Shown here: positions 35,817 to 47,300 of the stretch, piece by piece | Position numbering within the stretch: position 1 is the stretch's first letter | How the letters are laid out: each line of letters opens with the position of its first letter | NCBI RefSeq assembly: GCF_000621165.1 | Contig: NZ_JHZA01000001.1 | Coordinates: forward strand, 434,001 to 498,000 | Source: Enterovibrio calviensis DSM 14347 | GTDB taxonomy: Bacteria; Pseudomonadota; Gammaproteobacteria; Enterobacterales; Vibrionaceae | Reading direction: 5' to 3' | Length of the DNA: 64,000 nt | The notes under the pieces: generated by a model | The model's database searches: none | Told to the model about the DNA's origin: nothing | Seen by the model: the letters and a program-made list of their open reading frames with translations, nothing else | Program-made: the position numbers and the translations under genes

Positions 35817-37007
35817 ATGTCATCAGAAAAACTGAACACAAAATTGGTGTCAGCAGGGCGCGATAAAAAGTACTGCCACGGCAGTGTGAATAGCGTGATT
35901 CAACGAGCGTCATCGATTGTTTTTGATTCTGTTCAGCAAAAAAAGCATGCGACTAAGCATCGCGGAGAGCGCGAGTTGTTTTATGGCCGCCGTGGCACTC
36001 TGACTCACTTTGCTTTTCAAGATGCGATGACCGAGCTGGAAGGGGGCGCAGGCTGTGTCTTGTATCCGTGTGGATCGGCCGCCATCGCCAACAGCATATT
36101 GTCGTTTGTGAAAACCGGAGACAACGTGTTAATGACAGGCGGTGCCTATGAGCCAACACAGGCATTCTGCAATACGATTCTGGCCGATATGGGTGTGTCG
36201 ACAACCTACTATGACCCGATGCAGGGCGCAGAAGTCGCCAAGCTTATGACGTCGGACACCGCTTTGGTGTTTCTAGAAACACCGAATTCTATCACCATGG
36301 AAGTGCCGGATATTCCGCGTATTGTCAGTGCTGTGCGAGCGGTTAAATCTGATGTGGTGATCATCATTGATAACACGTGGGCTGCTGGTGTTTTGTTTAA
36401 CGCATTGGAGTACGGCATCGATATTTCGGTGCAAGCAGGCACTAAATACATTGTGGGTCATTCTGATGCAATGATCGGCACAGCGGTTGCTAATGAACGT
36501 TGCTGGGAACGCTTACGTGAACGCTCTTACTTGATGGGGCAAATGGTTGACGCCGATACAGCGTATGTGGCATCTCGAGGGCTTCGTACCTTGGGTGTAC
36601 GTTTGAAACAACATCACGAAAGCAGCATTGCTGTTGCACAATGGTTGAGTGCTCGTCCGGAAGTGGCACGAGTGAATCACCCTGCATTACCTGAATCTAT
36701 CGGACATGAGAATTATCAACGTGATTTCTCGGGAAGTTGTGGGCTGTTTTCATTCATTTTGAATGAAAAACTGACTGAGGATCAAATTGCCAATTACCTA
36801 GATAATTTCACGCACTTTAGCATGGCGTATTCTTGGGGCGGCTACGAATCATTGGTATTGGCGAATCAGCCAGAGGAACTTAATGCCATTCGTCCTGTTG
36901 GCCCAGTAGACTTTGAAGGTACGCTGGTGAGGCTGCATATTGGTTTGGAAGACGTTGAAGATCTGATTGCCGATTTAGAAGCGGGCTTTGATCGCATCAA
37001 GTCGTGA
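35817..37007 (+). CDS. metC: Cystathionine beta-lyase MetC (PLP-dependent)
   Basis: 396 residues of the Cys/Met-metabolism PLP family. It has [23 protein letters not shown] near the N-terminus, [32 protein letters not shown] and the cofactor-binding Lys in [20 protein letters not shown], then [10 protein letters not shown] and [21 protein letters not shown]. The C-terminal [12 protein letters not shown] matches beta-lyases rather than synthases. Cleaves cystathionine to homocysteine, pyruvate and ammonia in the cytoplasm. GGGAG lies ahead of the ATG. Single gene ended by a strong bidirectional terminator. Confidence 0.93.
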   Translation: MSSEKLNTKLVSAGRDKKYCHGSVNSVIQRASSIVFDSVQQKKHATKHRGERELFYGRRGTLTHFAFQDAMTELEGGAGCVLYPCGSAAIANSILSFVKTGDNVLMTGGAYEPTQAFCNTILADMGVSTTYYDPMQGAEVAKLMTSDTALVFLETPNSITMEVPDIPRIVSAVRAVKSDVVIIIDNTWAAGVLFNALEYGIDISVQAGTKYIVGHSDAMIGTAVANERCWERLRERSYLMGQMVDADTAYVASRGLRTLGVRLKQHHESSIAVAQWLSARPEVARVNHPALPESIGHENYQRDFSGSCGLFSFILNEKLTEDQIANYLDNFTHFSMAYSWGGYESLVLANQPEELNAIRPVGPVDFEGTLVRLHIGLEDVEDLIADLEAGFDRIKS

Positions 37008-37030
37008 GTTAAGCGCGAGAAAGACGAAAG

Positions 37031-37057
37031 AAAAACGGCGCGATTGCGCCGTTTTTT
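37031..37057. terminator. Bidirectional terminator between metC and the ABM gene
   Basis: AAAAACGGCGC (37031-37041), GATT loop, GCGCCGTTTTT (37046-37056). An 11-bp stem with T-runs on both strands, between converging genes. Confidence 0.92.
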
Positions 37058-37067
37058 GTTTGGAGAT

Positions 37068-37370
37068 TTATGTTTTCAAGTTCGGCACGGACTCATAGTG
37101 CTCAACCGTCGGAAACGGATCATAGAAATGGTGTAGCAGTGCCTTCCACTCTAAGTAGCCCTCTGACTGTCGAAACCCATCGGTGTGATCTTCCAGTGTT
37201 TCCCAATTCACCAAAAGCACATAGCGACTTGCGTTTTCCATGCAGCGACGCACTTCGTGGCTAATATAGCCGCGCTGCGCCGCAATGATCTTCTGAGCTT
37301 GGGCGAATGCGGATTCGAACGCTGTTTCTTGTCCCGGAATCACGTTTAGAATCGCGACCTCTAAAATCAT
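37068..37370 (-). CDS. ABM-domain (antibiotic biosynthesis monooxygenase-like) protein
   Basis: A 100-residue ferredoxin-like fold of the ABM family: MILEVAILNVIPGQETAFESAFAQAQKIIAAQRGYISHEV, RYVLLVNWETLEDHTDGFRQSEGYLEWKALLHHFYDPFP. Members include small oxygenases, heme-degrading enzymes and proteins of unknown role. The substrate cannot be inferred. It lies just ahead of the DsbA-like lipoprotein gene's 3' end but is separated by about 90 bases. Confidence 0.85.
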   Translation of the reverse strand: MILEVAILNVIPGQETAFESAFAQAQKIIAAQRGYISHEVRRCMENASRYVLLVNWETLEDHTDGFRQSEGYLEWKALLHHFYDPFPTVEHYESVPNLKT

Positions 37371-37462
37371 TTTCTCTCCTTGAAAACAGTTAACTCAAAC
37401 CTATCGTTCTTTTGTACCCATTCTTTTTTGCCAAGCGCAGGTACTCGACGTCCGCTGGGTTG

Positions 37463-38083
37463 TTATTTGTCTTTGTTCATCAGCATTTTTAGGGTTTCGG
37501 CCAACTCTTCGGCACTGTTGTGGGCACTGGTGTTTACCACGTATTTGCCGTTAACCAGGAAGGTGGGTACGGAAACGATACCAGATTCTGTGGTGATTTG
37601 GTCAGCGCGCCCAATCGCAGCAAACAACTCGGTTTGTTGTGCTTCGCTTAACGTATATGGGCTGGTCAGACCGAACTGTTCAAAGACTTGACTAAGAATT
37701 ATTTTATTCTGTTCTGCGTCATCGGTTTGCTGCTCTTGAACATACTTGAACAATGCTTCTACCAATGCCTTTGATGGCTTGCCTTCGGACTGCGAGATAG
37801 CCGCATAGTAAATGAGCGCAGAGAAGGTGGCGCTTTCGTTGAACGTCACATGCGCTTTGCCAATGTTGACACCAGCGGCGGCTTCAATGGCTGGAATAGC
37901 ATCTTCCATTGAACGGCAGTGACCGCAAGAAAGACTAAACACTTCAGTCACCGCGGGCAGGTTTTCAAGCTGAACAGGGGCTTCTAGTGTGGTGTATTTG
38001 TCTGAATTCGATGGCGCATTTTCGCTGCATGCAGTAAGCGCCAATGCGGTAAAAAGGGGTAAAAGCAGTCTTGTCAGTTTCAT
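37463..38083 (-). CDS. DsbA-like thiol-disulfide lipoprotein, CGHC active site
   Basis: 206 residues. It starts with a lipoprotein signal MKLTRLLLPLFTALALTAC (lipobox LTAC; +2 Ser favours the outer membrane). The thioredoxin-fold active site is EVFSLSCGHCRSMEDAIP (CGHC, whereas classical DsbA has CPHC), followed by a helical insertion and the cis-Pro loop IVSVPTFLVNGKYVVN. Acts on disulfides in the periplasm, oxidising or isomerising unknown clients. It is unusual in being lipid-anchored. Single gene. Confidence 0.88.
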   Translation of the reverse strand: MKLTRLLLPLFTALALTACSENAPSNSDKYTTLEAPVQLENLPAVTEVFSLSCGHCRSMEDAIPAIEAAAGVNIGKAHVTFNESATFSALIYYAAISQSEGKPSKALVEALFKYVQEQQTDDAEQNKIILSQVFEQFGLTSPYTLSEAQQTELFAAIGRADQITTESGIVSVPTFLVNGKYVVNTSAHNSAEELAETLKMLMNKDK

Positions 38084-38164
38084 GTGTTGGTCTTCACTCT
38101 CACTTGATTTTCACCAAGCAATTAAAAATATGATGAGATGAGGATTATACCTGAGTCTGGCAAT

Positions 38165-38224
38165 TATCCCCAAGCAACCTGAAGATGCTCGCTGAATCCT
38201 ACATCTTCAGGTTGCTTGGGTATA
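38165..38224. repeat. Intergenic palindromic repeat, copy 4
   Basis: CCCAAGCAACCTGAAGAT (38169-38186) and its perfect complement (38203-38220) form 18-bp arms with a 16-base spacer; one mismatch lies in the TATA-side ends. Same family as copies 1-3. Located between the DsbA-like lipoprotein and the giant adhesin terminator. Confidence 0.9.
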
Positions 38225-38244
38225 TGCATGCGCGGCGCTTAGGA

Positions 38245-38275
38245 AAGAAAAAGCCAGTCAGGGGGACTGACTGGC
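38245..38275 (-). terminator. Terminator of the giant adhesin gene
   Basis: GCCAGTCAG (38253-38261) and CTGACTGGC (38267-38275) form a perfect 9-bp stem with a 5-base loop. On the minus strand it is followed by TTTTTCTTT. It lies about 40 bases beyond the adhesin stop. Confidence 0.9.
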
Positions 38276-38313
38276 GAAAGTTTAACGCTAGGCTCTTCTT
38301 GTTATAACTGAAA

Positions 38314-41300
38314 CTAATCGACGATCATCTTACTTTGCATAATCATTGCGTCGATCACTGAGGTGCTGATTTGTTCCGATGACATGCCTGCAATGTCGAC
38401 ACTGTATGCGTCCGCCATGTCTTCAACGCTCATGTTGTCAAACACCACTTGTTGATCAACGTTGCCGTCGCCATTAGAGGAAATGTTAAGCATTGCATTT
38501 CCTTCTCCGTCGTCTATTAAAGAGAGGTAGCTATCGAGCGATTCTGATGGCTCTGCTTGCATTAAGTCCGACAAGTTGATGGCATCTTGTGAGGTGTCAA
38601 AATCAGCAATATGGTCAACCGCTGGCGCGTCGGATGTGCCTTGGTCACCGTTGAGGAAGGCGAAGGTATCAGACCCTGCACCGCCTGCCATGGTGTCATT
38701 ACCTTGCCCACCGAAGATCAGGTCGTCACCTAATCCCCCATCAATGATGTCATTGCCTAAATTACCGTGAATGATATCGTTCCCGTTGTTTCCAAGTACA
38801 AGATCATCCCCGTCACCGCCCGCAATACGGTCGTTGCCGTCACTCCCAGAGAAGGTGACATCATCGAGTGAAATGACATCGGCCAGTGAATCGCTAACGC
38901 CATTCAGGGAGGCATTCGAGATGGCATTCTCAGACCCCCCAATGGTGACACTCACATCGGTTTGAGCACCGTTGGTTGCAGTGAGCGTAATGACCTCTGT
39001 CACTGTGTCATTGTCGCCTAATGAAGGTGTTGAACGGGGGTCAAGTGTGTAAGTCCAGTTGCCATCGACCAGTTCCAATGAACCGTACTGTCCCGTCACC
39101 GTCGTATCTGCAAAAGAGGCTTGGGCATCATTGGTGTCTGGATCCAAAATCGAAAGCGAACCCTGCGCGACAAGCGAGGCGGTGGCACCGTCAGTAAAGT
39201 CGGCATAAGACATTGAGCTTGGCTGGTTGGGCGTATCACGAAGGTAATCCATCGATGTGCCCGGCGCGATCGTGGGGCCATCAATTTGAATAATGACTTT
39301 GCCTTGTTCGTTGGCATCTTCTTGGAAACCACCATCACCATCGAGGTCGACATCTAAAACAGCAAAAGAATAAATGTTCCCGCTGCTGTCTTGATAATCT
39401 ATCTGGTAGTCATAGGTAGCGGTATAAAGCACACCATTGATTTCTACTTTCTGCGATGAATCATAAACGTACTCATTGGAAGAGATGTCACCATGCATTT
39501 GGCTATCTGTGTCGTAAATGCGGATGGTAGATCCCGAATCATTAAACGTCAGTGTTGGCTCGTTTCCGTAGTACTGCATGTCACCACCGGAGAAGCCATA
39601 GCCATCGCCAAGTACAAAGGCATTGTTGATGTCGACATAATCCTGGGTTGCAGAATCAGGGGCGACAATAGCTGCGCTGTTGGTGCCAACGACAAATGGG
39701 TTGTCGTCGGTGCCCGAAATGGAGATGTTGATGTTTTGCACCGTACCGTCAGTTGCAGTGAGTGTAATGGTATCGTTGACACTGTCAGTGCTTGATAACA
39801 CCTCCGCTTTCACGTCATCCAATTCGTACGTCCAAACACCGTCCACCAGCGTCAGTGTGCCGTAGCTCCCTTCCACGGTGGTATCAAGAAACTCGGGCGC
39901 GTCTTCTGCATCTACGTCGCTAATGGTAATGGTGCCACTGACTTTGATTTCGTCTCCAAAATCTCCTTCAGTAACTGCACCAGTGAATGCGCCCGTGACG
40001 GTTGGCGCATCATCAGTTCCTTCAATGGTAATGATAACTTCGTGTTGACCGCCTTCAGAGTCCGTAATGATGATGGTATCGAGCGTTTCATCATCGATTT
40101 CTTGGGCTTTGCTCTGATCCAAGGTGTACGTCCAGTTGCCATCAGTCAGCACCAGCGTACCGAACTCACCTTCAACGGTTGTGTTTGGTAGCGTTGGGTT
40201 GTCTGCCGAATCGACATCACTGACGGTTAACGTCCCTGAAGTGGTAATAGGAGCGACTGTCGGTAAGTCGTCATAAGACATGTTACCGTCTCGAACGAGA
40301 GAGTCTGGAACGAAGTCGAGTTGGGTTCCGGGTTGAATCTCTGGGCCCGTCAGCTGAACAATGATGTTGCCTTGTTCGTTACTGTCATCTTCGTGTCTGC
40401 CATCACCATCTAAATCAATATCAATAATCGCGAAGGTATAGATATTGCCACTGTTATCCGTGTATTCCATGGTGTAGTCGTAGTTGGCGACGTACTGCTG
40501 ACCATTAAATTCAATGAATTGATTAGTGTCATCTGCGGTTTCATTGACGATGTCATCCCCGTGCATGGTGGAGTCATCATCATAGAACTTCACCGTGGTG
40601 GCTGACTGTTGAAAATCCAATGTTGGAGGGTGTTCACCAAGGTATTGCATATCACCACTGGTGAAGGAGTAACCTTCATTCATGATGAATGCGCCCGTTA
40701 CGGTGTAAAAGGCTGGTTCTTCGAGCGTGATGGACGCAGACGTGGTTCCACTTAACTCAGCGGCATCATCCGTGCCCGTGACCGTGATAACAATGTCTTG
40801 GGTTGTGCCATCAGACGCCGTTACCGTAATGGTGTCGGTGACCTGCTCATCTTGATTAAGTGACTGGGCGGCTTCTTGGCTCAGGGTGTATGTCCATTCG
40901 CCGTCGACGAGGGAAAGGCTGCCGTATTCCCCGTCGGTATTCGCATTAGGAAAGCTCACGGCATCACCGTCTGCATCGCTAATACTCAATGTGCCCGTTG
41001 CTGTTGCAACATCGCCAGCGTTTCCTTCGGTAACGGCTCCCGTTGTTTGGCCTGACACTTCGGCTGCGTCATCGGTACCGGTCAACGAGATGACGATGTC
41101 TTGCGTTGAACCATCACTCGCTGAAACAGTGATAGTGTCGGTGGCAAGCTCGCCGTCATTCAACGATTGAACAGCGTCAGTGTCGACGGTGTACGTCCAC
41201 TCACCGTCTTCCATGGTGAGGCTGCCGTATTCACCGGTAATGGTTTCGTTGGTGAAGGTCGGTGTTTGATTGGTGTCAGGATCCACAATATTGAGCGTGC

Positions 41301-44300
41301 CCGATGCACTTTGTGCACCCACATCTTCTGTGATGCTGGCGGTTGCATCACCTGTGATCACGGCAACGTCATCGGTACCCGTTACATCAACGGTTATCTG
41401 CTGCACGGTGCCGTCAGTGGCGGTTAACGTGAACACTTCTTGCTCGGTTTGGTTATCGTTGAGCGTATCGGCTTTTGATGGGTCAATCGTGTACGTCCAT
41501 GCGCCATTGGACAGAGTAAGGCTACCGTAGTCGCCTTCAATCGTAGTGTTTGCAAAGCTTGGTGATTCGCCGTCATCGGCATCAGAAATCGATAAGGTCC
41601 CCGATGTACTGGTTTCAGGCGTATCAGCACCCATATCAACATCACCAGACGAAGTGCCAGTCACGATCGCAGTATCATCGGTGCCCGTGATGGTGATAAC
41701 GATGTCTTGGGTGGTGCCATCCGAGGCTGTGACGGTAATGGTATCGGTTGCAGTATCACCTTCAGCCAGCGATTGAATCGACGCGCTGTCAGCGGTATAT
41801 GTCCATGCGCCGTCTACCAGAGTGAGTGAACCGTATTCACCCGCCAAGGTGCCATTAGGGATGGTTGGCGTGTCACCTGTGTCCGCATCCGTGATGGTAA
41901 TTGTGCCCGTCGCGGTTTGCGCGCTTGTATCTTCCGTGATGCTGGCGGTGGTATCGCCAGATATTACCGCAGCGTCGTCGGTGCCCGTGATGGTGATAAC
42001 GATGTCTTGGGTGGTGCCATCCGAGGCTGTGACTGTAATTGTATCGGTCGCGGTATCGCCGTTTGCAAGTGACTGGATAGATGCGCTGTCAGCGGTGTAC
42101 GTCCATGCGCCGTCTACCAGAGTGAGTGAACCGTATTCACCCGCCAAGGTGCCATTAGGAATGGTTGGCGTTTCACCTGTGTCTGCATCCGTGATGGTAA
42201 TCGTGCCCGTTGCGGTTTGCGCGCCTGTATCTTCCGTGATGCTGGCGGTGGTATCGCCAGATATTACCGCATCGTCGTCGGTACCCGTGATAGTAATGAC
42301 AATATCCTGCGTCGTACCGTCCGAAGCCGTGACCGTAATGGTATCGGTCGCAGTATCGCCGTTTGCAAGTGACTGGATAGATGCATTGTCAGCGGTATAT
42401 GTCCATGCGCCGTCTACCAGAGTGAGTGAACCGTATTCACCCGCCAAGGTGCCATTAGGAATGGTTGGCGTTTCACCTGTGTCTGCATCCGTGATGGTAA
42501 TCGTGCCCGTTGCGGTTTGCGCGCCTGTATCTTCCGTGATGCTGGCGGTGGTATCGCCAGATATTACCGCAGCGTCGTCGGTGCCCGTGATGGTGATAAC
42601 GATGTCTTGGGTTGTGCCATCCGAGGCTGTGACGGTAATGGTATCGGTCGCGGTATCGCCATCTGCGAGTGACTGGATGGAAGCGCTGTCAGCGGTATAT
42701 GTCCATGCGCCGTCTACTAGAGTGAGTGAACCGTATTCACCCGCCAAGGTACCATTAGGAATGGTTGGCGTGTCACCTGTGTCCGCATCCGTGATGGTGA
42801 TGGTGCCTGTCGCTGTTTGTGCACCTGTATCTTCAGTCATGCTGGCGGTGGTATCGCCAGATATTATGGCAGCGTCGTCAGTGCCCGTGACATCGACAGT
42901 AATTTGCTGTGCCGTGCCGTCCGACGCGGTCAATGTGAACACTTCTTGCTCTGTTTGGTCTTCGTTCAGCGCATCGGCTTTCGAAGGGTCGATAGAATAT
43001 GTCCAGTTGCCATCTGTAAGTGTAAAGGTACCGTAATCGCCTTCAATGGAAGTGTTCTCGAAGCTTGGAGAGTCCGCGTCATCCACATCAGAAATAGACA
43101 ATGTGCCGGAAGCACTGGTTTGTGGCGTATCTGCTCCTAAATCCACACCACCTTTTACCTCACCTGCTACGACAGGCGCATCATCCGTGCCCGTCACTGT
43201 GATAGTGATGCTGTGCTCCGAGCCATCCGACGCCGTAATAGTGATGGTTTCAGTGACTTCTTCACCTTGATTCAGTGACTGCGCTGTCCCTTGTTCAAGC
43301 GTATAAGTCCAAGCGCCATCGACTAATGACAAGCTGCCGTACTCACCGCTGACATTCGCATCAGGGAAATTCACGGGGTCGCCATCAGGGTCGACAATAT
43401 CCACTTCACCAGTTGCCGTGGAAACTTCTCCCACATCGGCTTCGGTGACCTCGCCTAACGTGGTACCCGTGATGACTGCAGCATCATCGGTGCCTGTCAG
43501 TGATATTTCGATTGTTTGGGTGGTGCCATCGGAGGCGGTGACCGTGATGATATCGGTGACCGTTTCGCCTTCGCCAAGCGATTGCAACGCTGCTGTGTCG
43601 GCGGTGTAGGTCCAATTGCCTTCAAAGATAACCACGTGGCCATACTCGCCGCCTAACATTCCGTTCGGAATCGTTGGACCTTGATTACCGCCTTCATTGG
43701 CGAATCCATCTCCTGAGTTTTCAGAACCCACATCCACATCAGAAACGGTGAGGGAGCCAGATGCCGTTTGTGCGCCCGTATCCTCGGTAATTGCGCCTGA
43801 CGTATCGCCTTCAAAGACCGCGGAATCATTTGTACCTGTAATGGTAATGACAATATCCTGCGTTGTACCATCCGATGCTGTCACCGTAATGGTGTCTGTT
43901 GCGGTATCGCCTTCCGCGAGTGACTGGATGGATGCACTGTCGGCGGTATATGTCCAAGCCCCATCCACTAAGGTCAGTGAACCGTATTCACCGGCTAAGG
44001 TGCCATTAGGAATGGTTGGTGTGTCACTTGTGTCTGCATCCGTGATCGTGATGGTGCCTGTTACGGTTTGTGCGCCCACATCTTCAGTGAGGCTGGCGGT
44101 AGTGTTGCCAGATATTACGGCTGCGTCGTCGGTGCCCGTAACATCAACGGTAATTTGCTGCACTGTGCCGTCTGTCGCGGTGAGTGTGAACACCTCTTGC
44201 TCGGTTTGGTCTTGGTTCAGGGCATCGGCTTTCGAAGGATCGACCGTGTAAGTCCAGTTGCCATCGGAAAGTGTAAAGGTGCCGTAATCCCCTTCAATGG

Positions 44301-47300
44301 TGGTGTTCTCAAAGCTTGGAGATTCACCGTCATCCACATCAGAAATCGAGAGCGTGCCTTCAACGTTAACAGTATGTTCTGCAGGAGCCTCGGTTGGGGT
44401 GTTCGTGGCGCTGAGTGACACGGTGGCTGGATCAGACAGATTCCCGTCAGAATCGACAGCTTGATAAGTCAGCTCGCTGTCTGCGTCAACGGAAACAACT
44501 TCTGCACCTTTAATGACGAAGGCGCTGGCTTCTTCTGCGTCGACAAAGACACGAAGTTCGTCAAATCCACCATCGTTTTCAATGGAAATAGTTGGTCTGA
44601 CTCCTTGCTGAGAATTCAAATCGGAGTAGGTGTATTCCCCGACAGCAACGCCATCTTTGAAGGCGATGACGATGACATTTGCATTTACATCATCCACGCT
44701 GAAGTGACTGCCAACTCCTCCTAAATGTACGTTTGCACCCGTGACATTGTCGCCCTCGTCAAAGGTCAATATCATGGCTTCGCCGAATGCACCGTTTTGC
44801 GCGTCAGAACCTGCACCGATGCCCTTATACACCGTATTGTAAGCAACATTCGACTCAGAGATGTCACTGTTCGCATCAGGTTTATCACCAGAATACTGGA
44901 CGGCAGTTATCGTGATGCCATCAGAGATAATCTGTGTTTGCTCTGCAGATGTAACGTCTGATTCCGAATAGGTGGCTGACGATAAATCTGGTTTAAACAC
45001 GAAACTGGTATCGTCTGACAAGGTTTGATTCAGCGTCACTTCGACTTCGTTATTATCGTCATCAACGTAGTAAAGCGTGCCGCCTTCCGGCAAAGAAGTA
45101 ATCACAACGGAGGTTTCTTTTCCGTCATTGCCATCGTCCTCAGCATCGGTCGCGTAATCTGCGAGCGTGAAAGAGACATTGTTGCCATCGTTTTGCGTGA
45201 AGGATGCATTATTGGCATCAGGCGCATCTGAACCGACATCAATCGTTGCCGATGTAGTGCCCGTTACAACAGACGCATCATCCGTACCCGTAATGGTAAT
45301 CACGACGTCTTGGGTCGTGCCGTCTGACGCCGTGACTGTAATGGTATCGGTTGCAGTATCACCGTCAGCCAGTGACTGAATCGACGCGCTGTCAGCGGTG
45401 TAGGTCCATGCGCCATCGACCAAGGTCAATGAGCCGTATTCACCCGCCAAGGTGCCATTTGGAATGGTTGGCGTATCACCGGTGTCTGCATCGGTGATTG
45501 TGATGGTACCTGTTGCGGTTTGTGCGCCCACATCTTCAGTGATGTTGGCAGTGGTATCGCCTGAGACCACGGCGGCATCATCGGTGCCGGTGACATCCAC
45601 GGTAATTTGTTGCACCGTGCCATCGGTTGCGGTGAGTGTGAACACCTCTTGTTCGGTTTGGTCTTCGTTGAGTGCATCAGCTTTCGATGGATCAACGGTG
45701 TAAGTCCATGTGCCGTTGGTGAGCGTGAAGGTGCCGTAATCCCCTTCAATGGTGGTGTTCTCAAAGCTTGGCGTCTCACCATCATCTGCGTCAGAGATAG
45801 AGAGTGTGCCAGACGCACTGGTTTCCGGTGTATCAGCGCTTAAATCAATACTGCCCGTGGTTGCGCCAGTAACAACAGCAGCATCGTCGCTGCCGGTGAC
45901 CGTAATGGTGATTTGGTGCTCGGAGCCGTCTGATGCCGTCACTGTAATGGTGTCGGTGGCAGAATCACCAGCACCCAAAGATTGCGCGTTGTCAGGGTTA
46001 ACGGTGTACGTCCATTCGCCATCAGTCAGCGTCAGGCTACCGTATTCCCCTTCGACAGTGCCGTTTTCAAGGGTCGGTTGTACCGTGGCATCTGGGTCGC
46101 TGATGTTGATAGAACCAGAGACAGAGGTATTGCCGCCTTCAGCGAGAGTCGCGCTGAGATCACCCGTGATCACTGCCGCATCAGCGGTGCCTTCAACGGT
46201 GATCGTGATTTGTTGTTGCGTGTTATCGGACGCGGTTAGCGTAAACGACTCAGTGGCTGTTTCACCGCCTGGGATTTCCTGCGCTTTGGAGGGGTCGAGA
46301 GTGTAAGTCCAATTGCCATCCGTTAACGTGAAGGTGCCGTAGTCACCTTCAATGGAAGTGTTGGCGAATTCTGGCGAATCGTTAGCATCGGCATCTGAAA
46401 TCGATAGGGTGCCTGTTGCCGTGACGGCGTCAGTGACATCCAAATAATTGATGGCGCTGACTTCAGAATACGAGCCTGCAACAAGGTTAAGATCTGTGCC
46501 GGGAAGAATATCAGGGCCATCGATTTGAACCAACACGGTTGTGCTGCTGCCGTCGCCGTTATCGATGGACAAGACACCCATAGTGAACACATTGTCATAG
46601 ACATCGGTGTATTCGACAGTTGCAGTGACCGACAGCGGATAGGATTGGCCATCAATCTCTATGGTTTGGTTAGCGGAGTTATTTAGTATCCCATCACTGT
46701 CTGTGACAGTGGCGCTAAATCCTGCCGAATCAAAGTGCATGGTGTCTGGCTGCGAACCTTGATTGAAATCCTCACCATCCACATCGATATCGTCACCGAG
46801 CACAAACACGTTGTTGATTGTGATATCAGAATCAATGGCTGTTGTGACGCTGCCGCTAAAGTCACCACTGACGACAGCTGCATCGTCAGTGCCTTCAATC
46901 GTGATAACAATACTATGCTCTGTGCCTTTTGAATCGGTGAGCGTAATGGTATCGGTTGTGCTTTCGTTTTCGCCAAGAGATTGCGCCGCACCCGGATTCA
47001 GGGTGTAAGCCCATTCACCGTCTGTCAGCGTGAGCGAGCCAAACTCTCCGTCTACTGTAGTGTTTTCAATCTCGGTATTGTCGCCCGTATCTGGGTCAAC
47101 CAGTGACACCGTGCCTGATGTCGAAATCTGAGTGCCTTCAACCAGCGAACCTGTTGTGTCGCCAGTAAGTTCAGCGGCATCATCGGTGCCTGTGACATTG
47201 ATTAACAGTTCGTGTGTGCCGCCCATCGAATCTGTAATTGTGATGGTGTCGGTGACTTGTACGCCTGCGCCAATTTCCTCTGCGAGCTCAGGGTCGAGGG

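Noticed and set aside
41640-42840. Regular direct repeats that might suggest CRISPR or a satellite
   Set aside because: The unit is exactly 100 codons in frame within the adhesin and encodes VCBS-type domains; there are no spacers.
41822-43036. A 404-codon plus-strand open frame antisense to the adhesin
   Set aside because: It is a periodic shadow of the 300-bp repeats: the same 100-residue pattern recurs, with Val/Ser/Pro-biased composition and no ribosome site or family similarity.
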